Below, in pieces: positions 35,701 through 44,337 of a stretch of 64,000 nucleotides of DNA. A program made the position numbers and the translations under genes. Below the pieces are notes generated by a model that was given only the letters and a program-made list of their open reading frames with translations, did no database searches and was not told the origin of the DNA. The stretch is from Micromonospora_G sp044458865 (GTDB lineage Bacteria; Actinomycetota; Actinomycetes; Mycobacteriales; Micromonosporaceae): positions 1 to 64,000 of the forward strand of contig NZ_JBITIH010000002.1 of assembly GCF_044458865.1 (NCBI RefSeq), written 5' to 3'. The stretch's first letter is position 1. Each line of letters starts with the position of its first letter.

Positions 35701-36953
35701 GCCGTCTCCCGTCACCCGTCGCGATCACCGGCCTCGGCATCCGCTGTCCCGCCGGCAACACGCCCAAGGACGTGTGGCGGACGCTCTCCACAGCGCGGAC
35801 CACCCTGGCCAGGCAGGTGCCGGAGTTCGTCGCCGACGGGCTGCCCGTGACGTTCGCCGCCACCGTACCCGAGTTCGACATCGACACCTACCTCGATGCC
35901 CGTGAGCAGCGTAGGACCGATCGGGCCACGGCACTCGGCCTGTGCGCGGCCACCGACGCTCTCAGCGACGCGGGCCCGCACGACCACCCGCCGCACCGTA
36001 TCGCGGTCGTGTCCGGCACGACGTTCGGCGGTATCACCAGCCATGAGGCCGCCTTCAGCGCCGGGTCGCCGCCCGGCGTCGGGCGGCCGGGGCCGCTGCA
36101 CGTCCCGATGCTGCTGGTGAACGCGGCCGCCGCGATGATCAGCCTCAAGCACGCGATCACCGGCCCGAACCTGTGCGTGGCCACCGCGTGCGCGGCCGGC
36201 AGCCACGCCATCGGCGAGGCCAGCAGGCTCATCCGGCACGGCGAGGCCGACCTCGCGATCGCCGGCGGGACCGAGGCGCCGCTCACCCCGACCACCGTGC
36301 TCGGATTCGACAAACTGGGTGCCCTCTCTCGCCGCATCACCGATCCCGCCTCGGCCAGCAGGCCCTTCGACCAGGACCGGGACGGATTCGTCCTGGCAGA
36401 GGCCGCCGCCTATCTCGTGCTCGAACGGCTGGATCTCGCCGTCGCCCGCGGCGCGCACATCTACGGGCTGATCACGGGCTACGCCAGGACCGGTGACGCC
36501 CATCATCTGACTGCGCCTCATCCCGAAGGCCGGAGCGTCAAAGCCTGCATCAGGGCCGCGCTCGACGACGCCGGGTGCACCCCGGACCAGATCACCCACA
36601 TCAACGCCCACGGCACCTCGACCGATCTCAACGATTTCATCGAGGCCGCGGCCATCAGCGAGGTCTTCGGTCCTCGCACGATCCCCGTCACCTCGACCAA
36701 GAGTGTCATCGGGCACTCCCTCGGCGCCGCAGGAGCCGTCGAGGCTGTCGTCTCGACCCTCACGCTCGCCGAGCGGATGGTCCACCCGACCGTCAACCTC
36801 AGTCAGCTCGACGAACGTTGCCCTATCGACGTTGTCACCGCGCCGCGCTCGATCCCCAGCGGCCCCATACTGAGCAACTCCTTTGGCTTCGGTGGCCACA
36901 ATGCGGCGCTGGTCTTCGCGCCCCAGCAGGGGCCCTGGGGGCAGGTGCTGTGA
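35697..36953 (+). CDS. Beta-ketoacyl-ACP synthase II (second KS)
   Basis: A 418-residue FabF-like enzyme with Cys165 in TACAAGSHAIG, His305 in HGTSTDLND and His340 in IGHSLGAAG, and the closing SNSFGFGGHNA. All catalytic residues are present, so it is a true synthase and not a chain-length factor. The operon thus has three condensing enzymes, more than a single chain initiation and elongation needs. It overlaps the ACP stop (ATGA) and the LnmK-like start (GTGA). Confidence 0.9.
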   Translation: MSRLPSPVAITGLGIRCPAGNTPKDVWRTLSTARTTLARQVPEFVADGLPVTFAATVPEFDIDTYLDAREQRRTDRATALGLCAATDALSDAGPHDHPPHRIAVVSGTTFGGITSHEAAFSAGSPPGVGRPGPLHVPMLLVNAAAAMISLKHAITGPNLCVATACAAGSHAIGEASRLIRHGEADLAIAGGTEAPLTPTTVLGFDKLGALSRRITDPASASRPFDQDRDGFVLAEAAAYLVLERLDLAVARGAHIYGLITGYARTGDAHHLTAPHPEGRSVKACIRAALDDAGCTPDQITHINAHGTSTDLNDFIEAAAISEVFGPRTIPVTSTKSVIGHSLGAAGAVEAVVSTLTLAERMVHPTVNLSQLDERCPIDVVTAPRSIPSGPILSNSFGFGGHNAALVFAPQQGPWGQVL

Positions 36954-37882
36954 GCACGCACGCACCGCATCGGTTCTCCGGCCTGTCACGGCAGGTAAAG
37001 GTCTCTCCGAGCATGTGTGGGCACAACCCGATGCTCTACGCCCGGATCGGCGACTGGACCTGGGAGACGGTGAGCGATCTGTGCTCCACCGACGTGTCCC
37101 GGGCGCGGGACTGCAACGGCAATCCCGCGTACTTGTCGTTCGTGTACTACCGCGTCCGCGGCGGCCCGCGTATGAACCCCCACTCGATCACCTTTGGCGA
37201 CCAGCTCACCGTGCGCTCAGCTTCCTTCGGCTTCGGGAAGGAAAACGTGCTGACCCTGCACCGGATCGCCATGGGCGAAGCCGATACCGGGGCCGACCCA
37301 GCCCTCGACCTCCGCGAGTTCTACGAGACGCCCCGCGACGACTGCCTCTACGTGGAGACCCTCAACCGATGGATCAGCAGGTCCGTCACGGGCAGCAACG
37401 ACGCGCTCATTGGCGCTAGCCCGGAGGGCTTCCGCAGCGACAACCTTCCCCCGCTTCCCGCCCAGTACTCACCCCGCGGCGAGGCCGGCACCGCCCGTCG
37501 TCACGGCACCTTCCATCCCGAAGGAGTCGCCGACCACGATCTCGTCGTGCCCGACCTGACCACGACCCATGCCGTCGACCTCGCGCGCGACCTCAACGGC
37601 GTCGGGCTGCTGCATTTCGCCTCCTACTTCTCCCACGTCGACACCGCCGTACTCAGCGTCTGGCGCTCGCTGGGCCGCGACCACCACGCCTTCCTCAACC
37701 GGCGCGTGACCGACGTCCGACTCTGCTACCTGGGCAATCCCGATGCGGACCAGGACCTCAAGGTCACCACCCGGCTGTGGCGCAGCCGGCGCGACCCGCG
37801 GATCGAGACGGCCGAGGTCGTCCTCCGGGAAAAGCGCAGCTCGCGCATGCTGGCCGTGGCTTCGGCGTGTCTGCTGCTGTAA
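36950..37882 (+). CDS. LnmK-like bifunctional acyltransferase/decarboxylase
   Basis: A 310-residue double hot-dog protein. MCGHNPMLYARIGDWTWET, YLSFVYYRVRGG and DLNGVGLLHFASYF match LnmK of leinamycin synthesis as I remember it. LnmK takes methylmalonyl-CoA, loads it on an ACP and decarboxylates it to propionyl-ACP; the YLSFVYYRVRGG region holds the tyrosine area implicated there. With the ACP two genes upstream it would supply propionyl-ACP as a starter or branching unit. GTG start overlapping the KS stop. Confidence 0.8.
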   Translation: MSTHAPHRFSGLSRQVKVSPSMCGHNPMLYARIGDWTWETVSDLCSTDVSRARDCNGNPAYLSFVYYRVRGGPRMNPHSITFGDQLTVRSASFGFGKENVLTLHRIAMGEADTGADPALDLREFYETPRDDCLYVETLNRWISRSVTGSNDALIGASPEGFRSDNLPPLPAQYSPRGEAGTARRHGTFHPEGVADHDLVVPDLTTTHAVDLARDLNGVGLLHFASYFSHVDTAVLSVWRSLGRDHHAFLNRRVTDVRLCYLGNPDADQDLKVTTRLWRSRRDPRIETAEVVLREKRSSRMLAVASACLLL

Positions 37883-37904
37883 CTGACGATCCGACAAGGT
37901 GAAC

Positions 37905-38906
37905 ATGACCGACGACCTCCCCGGACTCGACCTCGAAAGCCTTGAGCGGTACCTGGATCGGGCTCGGCCCGAACTGGTCCAGGGCCCGCTACGCGCCACA
38001 CGGATCCACGGCGGCATGTCCAACCTCACCTATCTGGTCACCGACGGGGTAACGCGTTGGGTGATACGGCGTCCGCCTATGGGGCACCTGTCGGACACCG
38101 CCCACGACATGCGGCGCGAGTACCGGGTGATCGACGCCCTACGTCGGACGAAGGTGCCGGTGCCTCCGCCGGTGTTGCTGTGCGAAGACCCCGCTGTCCT
38201 CGGTGCTCCGTTCCAGATCACCGGTTTCGTCGACGGAACCGCCCACCATCACGTCGGCACGCTGGAGGCCGTCGGCCCCGTGCGCACCAGACGGATCATG
38301 TTCCAACTCGTGGAGACCCTGGCCGACCTGCACGCCGTCGATTTCGCCGAGGTCGGACTCGCCGACCACGGACGCGTCGGCGGCTTCCTGCAACGCCAGA
38401 TGCGGCGCTGGAACCGGCACTTGGACGCCGCGCCGGACAGCCGACCGGCGGGTATCGACAGGTTGTCCGAGGCACTCACCCGGGCCATACCAGCGACCTC
38501 AAGCACCACGATCGTGCACGGCGACTACCGGCTCGGCAACGTCCTGGTGGACGATGCCGGCGGTACCGGCATCGACCAGATCACCGCGCTGCTCGACTGG
38601 GAGATGTCCACACTCGGAGACCCGCTCACCGATCTCGGCCTGATGATCCTGCACACCGGACTCTCTGCCTCGGGCGACCGGCCCGCCAGCGCCGTGCCAG
38701 GGCATCCCGCGGTTGAGGACCTCCTCAAGCGGTATGCCATCCGGTCCGGGCGGGATCTCGACGCCATGTCCTGGTACATCGCCTTCTCCGCTTTCAAGCT
38801 CGCCGTCGTCCTCGAAGGCGTCCAGCGGCGTTCGACCGAGGTCACGCCGGTGACCGGGCTGATCCCCGTGCTCATCGAGTACGGCCTCACCACGGTCAGA
38901 CGCTGA
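37905..38906 (+). CDS. APH-fold phosphotransferase, ACAD10/LvaA-like kinase
   Basis: A 333-residue protein kinase-like phosphotransferase with GGMSNLTY as nucleotide loop, VHGDYRLGNVLVD as catalytic loop (Asp and Asn), and LLDWEMSTLGDPLTDL as metal-binding DxD region. This close form is the kinase half of ACAD10/11 and LvaA, which phosphorylate the hydroxyl of 4-hydroxyacyl-CoA so that the partner acyl-CoA dehydrogenase can eliminate phosphate. Partner candidates are encoded at 29448 (dehydrogenase) and 38949 (SDR). An antibiotic kinase role is less likely. ATG 37905 has AAGG 6 bases before. Confidence 0.82.
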   Translation: MTDDLPGLDLESLERYLDRARPELVQGPLRATRIHGGMSNLTYLVTDGVTRWVIRRPPMGHLSDTAHDMRREYRVIDALRRTKVPVPPPVLLCEDPAVLGAPFQITGFVDGTAHHHVGTLEAVGPVRTRRIMFQLVETLADLHAVDFAEVGLADHGRVGGFLQRQMRRWNRHLDAAPDSRPAGIDRLSEALTRAIPATSSTTIVHGDYRLGNVLVDDAGGTGIDQITALLDWEMSTLGDPLTDLGLMILHTGLSASGDRPASAVPGHPAVEDLLKRYAIRSGRDLDAMSWYIAFSAFKLAVVLEGVQRRSTEVTPVTGLIPVLIEYGLTTVRR

Positions 38907-38948
38907 GATCCGCCCAGCTTCACAGGGATCCCCCGGCGAACGGAGCAC

Positions 38949-39742
38949 TCACGTGTAGTTGACGTTCAGACGGATCCCGCCGTCCGCGACCAGCGTCTGC
39001 CCCGTGATCCAGCTCGCCGCGTCCGACAGTAGGAACACGGCCGCCTCGGCGACATCCTGCGGAGTGCCCAGTCGGCCCAGCGGATGCGTCTTCGCCACAC
39101 GCTCCTCCTGGCCGTCATAGAAACCGGCCGAAAACCGGGTCTTGACCAGACCGGGGGCGATGGCGTTCACCCGCACCCTCGGAGACAGCTCCTTGGCGAG
39201 CTGCTGAGTGAGGTTGATCAGCGCCGCCTTGCTCATCCCGTACGAGCCGATGAGAGGGCTAGCCGAGAACGCCGCGATCGAGGCGATATTGACCACCGCG
39301 CCGCCGTTCTCCTTCTGCCAGGAACGCCAGACCTCCTGGGTGAACCCGAGCGCGGAGACCACGTTCGTCTCATAGATCCTGCGTACGACTGACAGGTCCA
39401 GGTCCGTAAGCGGCTTCATCGGCGGGCTGGCCGAGGCATTGTTCACCAGATAATCCAGCCGGCCGAAGTTACCCATGACATGCGCGACCGTTGCCGCCCG
39501 ATGCTCCTCATCGTGCACGGTCCCGGCGACTGAGGTCACCCGATCGGGCCCCAGCTCTCCACAGCTTCCTTCAGCGCCTGCTCATCGCGACCGGTGATGC
39601 ACACCCGCACCCCCCGTGAGACCAGCGCCTGCGCGATACCGAAGCCGATCCCGCGACTCGCGCCGGTGACAAGCGCGGTCCGGCCCTCCAGGTCGAGTCC
39701 AGGCCGCGCGTCTCGCTGCGTCTCCAAATCCGAGATGATCAT
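38949..39742 (-). pseudogene. Short-chain dehydrogenase/reductase broken by a one-base frameshift
   Basis: The N-terminal part (39742 to about 39545) has TGASRGIG and runs into a stop after SWGPIG. The C-terminal part (38949-39539) has LVNNAS, the YGMSK catalytic pair and GRLGTPQDVAEA. Adding one G in the minus-strand run GGCCCGATCGGG (39541-39550) restores GPDRVTSVAG and one SDR of about 264 residues. It is either a real inactivation or a sequencing error. An intact enzyme would reduce a ketone or oxidise a hydroxyl in the adjacent acyl pathway. It is convergent with the kinase gene. Confidence 0.82.
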
Positions 39743-40442
39743 GTAAGTCACGCTAGCCCAGCGGTGCCGGGCGGGCGAGCACACGACGTACTCGCTTCCC
39801 GCGTGTCGCCCGGCGCGATCCGTTTCCCTACCCGACGACGAGAGCGGAAGCTCACCACGGCGTGGGTCTGGGAGTCGCGTACGCCGACCATGACCCAACA
39901 CCGTTTGAGCCAGTAGTGCTTTATCGCACGTGGTGAAGAGTAGTGCTGTTCGGTAAAGCCGTGTCGCCATTGCCACTATGGACGAACCTGAGGTGCGGCG
40001 GCTGCGTGATGACCTGACCGGGTTCGCGGGGGATGTGTCTGGGGCGTTGACCCCGGTCAGGCGACAGGACCGGGCACCAACCGTGCCACGTCGTCCTGGA
40101 TCAGGCCACGCCGCTTGCGCCAGCCGGCAAGCCGACGTCCGGGCGCTCGCTTCGCATCCTTGAGTGACTGCGGATCCAAGGGATGGCCTCCACCGCAACC
40201 AAATGACGTACCGCTAGCACCGCGAAACCTGACCACGAAGAGTAGCGCCTCGACCACAAAACGCGTCCTACCGTCTGGGTTTCAGGCCAACCCGGTCACG
40301 GCGAACGGGCCGACCTGGCCTCACTCGCGGAGCACCACGATCAAAACAAGACTGAACAGGACAGAACATCACGGGACAGGACGGATGCTCGTCGCACGAG
40401 CACCCACCGAGCGCCCAACCGTCCACGAGGAACGGAAGCAAA
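39743..40442. other. Intergenic region with an IS701-like N-terminal scrap
   Basis: 700 bases without an intact gene. At 39978-40060 (plus) the peptide MDEPEVRRLRDDLTGFAGDV resembles the start of IS701-family transposases, then loses the frame. An imperfect repeat GTAGTGCTTT/GTAGTGCTGT lies at 39915-39945. The rest holds nothing I recognise. Confidence 0.4.
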
Positions 40443-40480
40443 CAGGGGCCTGACCGCCGTTTCGGCAGGTCAGACCCCTG
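40443..40480 (-). terminator. Displaced tRNA-Arg terminator hairpin
   Basis: CAGGGGCCTGACCGCCG and CGGCAGGTCAGACCCCTG form a stem with one extra base. On the minus strand it follows the tRNA 3' fragment at 40490-40535, just as a similar hairpin follows the intact tRNA at 58057-58092. Confidence 0.6.
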
Positions 40481-40481
40481 T

Positions 40482-40535
40482 TGATCTTGTGCGCCCGAAG
40501 GGACTCGAACCCTAACCTTCTGATCCGTAGTCGGA
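40482..40535 (-). repeat. Left attachment site: duplicated 3' part of tRNA-Arg
   Basis: The sequence from TGATCTTGTGCGCCCGAAGG through CTTCTGATCCGTAGTC matches the 3' half of the intact tRNA-Arg at 58103-58175 and its flank, with one missing C. The homology extends loosely through the terminator to the left. It marks the distal end of an island integrated in the tRNA gene. Confidence 0.8.
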
Positions 40536-40755
40536 TCCATCAATGCATGAGCAAGGTTGTCCAACCTGGTCCAGCCGCGTCCAACCCAGCCCGAACTTGT
40601 TATCACAGGTACGGGATTCAAACGCTCCATATCGATGCTTGTTCCAGTCGAGACCGGGGTCGGAATCCGGCTCAGTCCGACGAGTTCGCGCCAGTTCCCC
40701 GACGTACGAGCACCCAACCTAGGTCACACGGTGCCCACGGAACATTGTCGGGCGC

Positions 40756-41640
40756 ATGATCGCGGCAGGGCGGTCGCAGGCCGGGGACCCGGAAATCCTG
40801 GTCGTCGCCGACGCCGGCTACGACGCGCCCCGACTGGCATTCCTCCTACGTGACCTGCCCGTGCAGATCCTCGCTCGGATGCACTCATGCCGGGTCCTAC
40901 GTCGGGCGGTCCCGTCGACTGGCCGGGATGATCGGCCAGCCACCCCGCCACGGCGGCGAGTTCACCTTCGGTGATCCTCGCCACGTGGGGCGAGCCGGAC
41001 AGCCACCCTCGCCGAGACCCGCCTCTGCGGCACAGCGTGGGCTCGGGCCTGGGACCGGCTACACCCACGATTAACCCACCGATCCGCCTGAATCAACTCG
41101 ACGAGGGTACTGCCGGTCATCGAGAGAACCGTCATCCGCTTGGAAGTCGGGTATCTACCCAGCGGCGCGACCCCGGAGCTGGTGTGGCTGTGGTGGCCCG
41201 GCGTCAAAGCCACGCCGGCCGACGACCCACTCCGGCAGACGTTCCTACGCCGCTTCGACATCAAACAGACGTTCCTCCTGTCGAACAGACCCTCGACTGG
41301 GCCCTGCCCCAAGATCCGCAGCCCACAGGCCGCTGACCGCTGGACCTGGCTGATCCTCGGCGCCTACACCCAACTCCGTCTGCCCCGTCCCCTCGCCGCC
41401 AACGGGCGCCTCGCCTGGGACAACCCCGTGCCACCGCAGCGCCGGCCACCCGCCCGCGTCCGCCGAGGACACCGACACCTACGCGCGACGACCCCAACCC
41501 CGCCGGCGCACCCAAACCCACCCGGCGAAGAACAGGGCGACCACCTGGCCGCCGCAACAACCACCCCACCCCGCGCCACGACGCCCACACCACGACCACC
41601 ATGAATATCAGGACACCGGCTACAAAGAAAACTGAGTCCT
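40756..41640 (+). pseudogene. Degraded transposase (actinobacterial NF041680-type)
   Basis: Pieces in different plus-strand frames line up with one transposase: DPEILVVADAGYDAPRLAFL and LRDLPVQILARM (from 40786), RHGGEFTFGDP (about 40940), VIRLEVGYLPSG and ELVWLWWPGVKAT (41130-41215), FLRRFDIKQTF (41240), then RSPQAADRWTWLILGAYTQL and the RVRRGHRHLRAT tail. Several frameshifts separate them, so it is inactive. The N-terminal third is missing. The family name is from memory of similar proteins. Confidence 0.7.
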
Positions 41641-42065
41641 CCAATCCCCGCCCACGCCGAATGGGTTGAAGATCAAGCTAGTGGTCCAGCCCGGGGACGT
41701 TGACCTTGACTGACCCGTGGTGTCATGTGGTACGGGAACAAAGCACAGAGCGTCGATGACGAACGGCTGCGTGGGCTGACCACGGCGCAGCAGTGGCTTC
41801 AGGATTCGGGGCAGATGCACAGCGACGGCGGGTGTTTTTCAACGACCCGATACTCACTCGCGGAGAACATTTCCGCAGGTCGGAGCACCGACAGCGGGTG
41901 CGCGTTAAGGGCATACCTTCATAGGGGTGGACGGCTGTCATGAGCGTGCTGGCGTGAAAGCACGACAGGATCCCTTGCCGAGCATCCCATCGTGTCATAT
42001 ATTGATGATGACCTTGCCGGGGACGCGTATTCGACGTGTTCCACACACGGAAGGAAACACTCGGG
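41641..42065. other. Intergenic region upstream of the first small secreted protein
   Basis: About 425 bases, lower in GC than the core genome. I recognise no gene. The promoter of the secreted protein gene should lie in 41980-42050. Confidence 0.3.
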
Positions 42066-42428
42066 GTGGTTATCATTTTGACACGCGCCAAAAGGTTTGC
42101 CCACGCGACATTGGCCATCGGTATTGCGACCAGCGGGCTCGTTTTGATACAGAGCTCCCCTGCTGCCGCAAGAGACGTGGCACCTGCTGCAGCAGGAAAC
42201 TGCGATGCCCGGAAAGACGTGAAGATTCGCGACTGGGCGCCGGATGAGATTCGAGTGATCGCCAGGTGCTCGCACATCGCCGGCGGCACCGAGGCGCGCG
42301 GTTTCGTTGATATGTTCCCCTGCTGCAACAAGGAGACTGCATGGTTCACAACGATCAACAAGGACTACTACAGCGCGTACGCTTCGGGCAACTACGAGAG
42401 CGTGGGAATCGACCTACGAGACGAATGA
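42066..42428 (+). CDS. Small secreted four-cysteine protein A
   Basis: A 120-residue exported protein of unknown family. The signal peptide (about 1-36) ends near SSPAAA, and a mature domain of about 77 residues starts at GNCDARKDV. It aligns without gaps to protein B (43871-44215): 43 of 77 residues identical by eye, with Cys at mature positions 3, 25, 43 and 44 and a shared EARGFVDM and ASGNY/ATGNY. Four Cys suggest two disulfides. The GTG at 42066 has AAGGAA upstream; GTG 42036 is possible. It could be a toxin, inhibitor or signal peptide; the sequence does not say. Confidence 0.7.
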   Translation: MVIILTRAKRFAHATLAIGIATSGLVLIQSSPAAARDVAPAAAGNCDARKDVKIRDWAPDEIRVIARCSHIAGGTEARGFVDMFPCCNKETAWFTTINKDYYSAYASGNYESVGIDLRDE

Positions 42429-42442
42429 CCTTGGACCAGTGA

Positions 42443-42484
42443 CTGTAATCAGGAGCGGTGATCCATCACCGCTCCTGATTACAG
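42443..42484 (+). terminator. Perfect 20-bp hairpin terminator
   Basis: 42443-42462 and 42465-42484 are exact inverted copies with a CC loop, 14 bases after the stop of secreted protein A. Confidence 0.85.
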
Positions 42485-42514
42485 TTCAAGGCACGGCACA
42501 TGGTTCCGCGTACC

Positions 42515-42958
42515 TCACCCTTCGGACGTGGCAATGCCAGTGCGTCGCACAATGTCGTCAAGAACAGCCGGATCTATTGATCTTGGGTCGCACACCACCA
42601 GGTCCTCGGGCGCGTACACAGCGGAGCCGGATTCGGGGTGCACGACGATGACACCACCGACCGGCAAGAATCCGACGACCTGACCGTAGGGATACGCGGG
42701 CGCTTCACCGGGGTCAACGGCTGCGGGATCCGGCCGGACGACCGCGCCTTCCTGCAGCCAAGGCGGCCGGTCGACGAGGATCGCTACATCTATCGGCCCT
42801 GGTCCGTACGCGGCGGAGGCGGCCTCCTGGGCCATCCGACCAAGGTGGCCCGAGTGTCGGGTAGTCCCGGCATCGATGAGACCATCCGGCCCTTCCAGGA
42901 CAAGATGCATGGATCGGTCCGGCCTGAAGTAAACATTCGCCGTTATACTGCGGGACAC
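42515..42958 (-). CDS. Hypothetical protein
   Basis: A 147-residue soluble protein with no family I recognise. GTG start with a strong site GAGGAGGG 6 bases upstream, good actinobacterial codon bias. It is acidic (many Asp/Glu), with an N-terminal beta-rich part and a central DVAILVDRPPWLQEGAVV. No signal peptide. It lies between two secreted protein genes on the opposite strand to protein A. Confidence 0.6.
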   Translation of the reverse strand: MSRSITANVYFRPDRSMHLVLEGPDGLIDAGTTRHSGHLGRMAQEAASAAYGPGPIDVAILVDRPPWLQEGAVVRPDPAAVDPGEAPAYPYGQVVGFLPVGGVIVVHPESGSAVYAPEDLVVCDPRSIDPAVLDDIVRRTGIATSEG

Positions 42959-43053
42959 CGCTTGCCCTCCTCGCCGACAGGAGCCAGCGCGCCACGGATT
43001 TCATCAAGAATCCGCAGCGCGCCGACCGACTCAGTCTAGTACAGCGTCAAAGA

Positions 43054-43587
43054 TCAGCCCGGGCTGCTGTTGCAGGTAGCGGTGGAGTAGTGCCCGTTGA
43101 TCCAAAACGCCGTGATGATCCCCTTATAACCATAATTACTGTTGGCGTAGGTGTAGTCGTTCGTGTCGACGACAACACACATAGTCCGGTTGGTGCCCCC
43201 CGGTGTTTTGTACTGGTGGCTGTAGACCTCGGCACCGGGGAAACGGCCGGTGATCCATGGCTTTGAGATCGCCTCCCCCCACTGGGTCTTGGCGAAGCTG
43301 CTCAGTTCGTGATTCGCCGTGTTTCCGGTGCTTCCGCCAATCCGGATGTGCTGCTCCCCGAAACTGTTGTTCCCCGTCCTGAACGGAACGTTCCACCCAC
43401 CACCGTTCCGGAATGACTGGATGATGTTCGTTGCGCCAGGACCAGATCGGGGCGGCGTCAAAGCTGACGCCGGAGTCGCCACGGCAACCAGTGCCGCGGT
43501 TGCGGCTAATATCATCGCGGCGCCGGCCAGTTTCCGCCTACTGGCCCGACCCAAACCCTTTTTCGCCATATCCGTCGAAGCCGTCAA
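43054..43587 (-). CDS. Secreted hypothetical protein between the four-cysteine paralogues
   Basis: A 177-residue exported protein. The TTG at 43587 has GGGAGG at the right distance and gives a signal peptide (KKGLGRASRRKLAG, hydrophobic core, ATPASA, about residues 1-42). The mature 135 residues are rich in Gly, Asn, Ser and aromatics, with NGGGWNVPFRTGNNSFGEQH and HELSSFAKTQWGEAI, and two Cys near the C-terminus (MCVVVDT, TATCNSS) that may pair. I recognise no family. Its gene is divergent from protein B, so they may share control. Confidence 0.65.
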   Translation of the reverse strand: MTASTDMAKKGLGRASRRKLAGAAMILAATAALVAVATPASALTPPRSGPGATNIIQSFRNGGGWNVPFRTGNNSFGEQHIRIGGSTGNTANHELSSFAKTQWGEAISKPWITGRFPGAEVYSHQYKTPGGTNRTMCVVVDTNDYTYANSNYGYKGIITAFWINGHYSTATCNSSPG

Positions 43588-43870
43588 GAAGACCTCCCGA
43601 TAGAAGGGTTAGAGGAGCGCGGAATATTCCGCCTCCCTGGATACCGATTAGCAAGAGGCCAGCGCAAAACACGCCATGCTGAATTCAGGTGACATCGCGC
43701 CGAACCAAGCCACTGCCGTTCAATTGTTCCGGGATCAACATCCCATCCGTCAAGCAAAAAAGGTTCGCGTGATCCACATCACAATGTTAGACATGGTCGA
43801 TCTTAGATGGCATGCTGGGCCCGGCCGGTCTTATCGAAGACACCGAGCCATCGAAGGAAGGCACGCGGGG
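43588..43870. other. Divergent promoter region of the two secreted protein genes
   Basis: 283 bases, AT-richer than average. It holds the promoters of the minus-strand secreted protein and of protein B. No clear consensus boxes could be fixed by eye. Confidence 0.35.
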
Positions 43871-44215
43871 ATGAACGTGGAGTGGGCACGTGTCAAACAA
43901 TTTTCGAGGGTCATGTTCGCAGCCACGCTGTTGACGAGCGGAGTAGCGTTCAGTCAGACCGCTCCCGCTAGCGCGGCATCTGGCGACTGCAGTGCACTTA
44001 AAGACGTTCGCGTCGTCACCTGGTACCCAGACCAGGTTCGGGTGATCGCCAACTGCACCAGCCTTGGAGCCGCCAGCGAAGCGCGCGGTTTCGTGGACAT
44101 GGCGTATTGCTGCGACAAGGAAACCTCGTGGTTCCGCAACACGAACACGAACCACTACAGCGCTTGGGCCACCGGAAATTATGAGCGCGTCGGAACCAGC
44201 CTCCGGGACTACTGA
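43871..44215 (+). CDS. Small secreted four-cysteine protein B
   Basis: A 114-residue exported protein, paralogue of protein A (42066-42428). The signal peptide covers about residues 1-35 (VMFAATLLTSGVAFS, ending ASA). The mature domain begins GDCSALKDV and keeps the four Cys of protein A, including the CC pair, and the EARGFVDM block. The ATG at 43871 has AAGGAAGG about 10 bases upstream. It is followed after 122 bases by an ABC transporter operon in the same direction. Unknown function. Confidence 0.7.
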   Translation: MNVEWARVKQFSRVMFAATLLTSGVAFSQTAPASAASGDCSALKDVRVVTWYPDQVRVIANCTSLGAASEARGFVDMAYCCDKETSWFRNTNTNHYSAWATGNYERVGTSLRDY

Positions 44216-44337
44216 GTCACGAGTCGATTCGTTCACGGCAGGGCAGCGGCGATCAATTGCCACTGCCCTGCCCGCTCTTCACCCGCCCGTACGGGCACAT
44301 CCCAAGACTGCTACCTCCACCAGAGAGCCTCCAATAG

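Noticed and set aside
37905..38906. Aminoglycoside phosphotransferase resistance gene
   Set aside because: The sequence is of the ACAD10/LvaA kinase kind and is operonic with acyl-chain genes, so antibiotic phosphorylation is the less likely reading.
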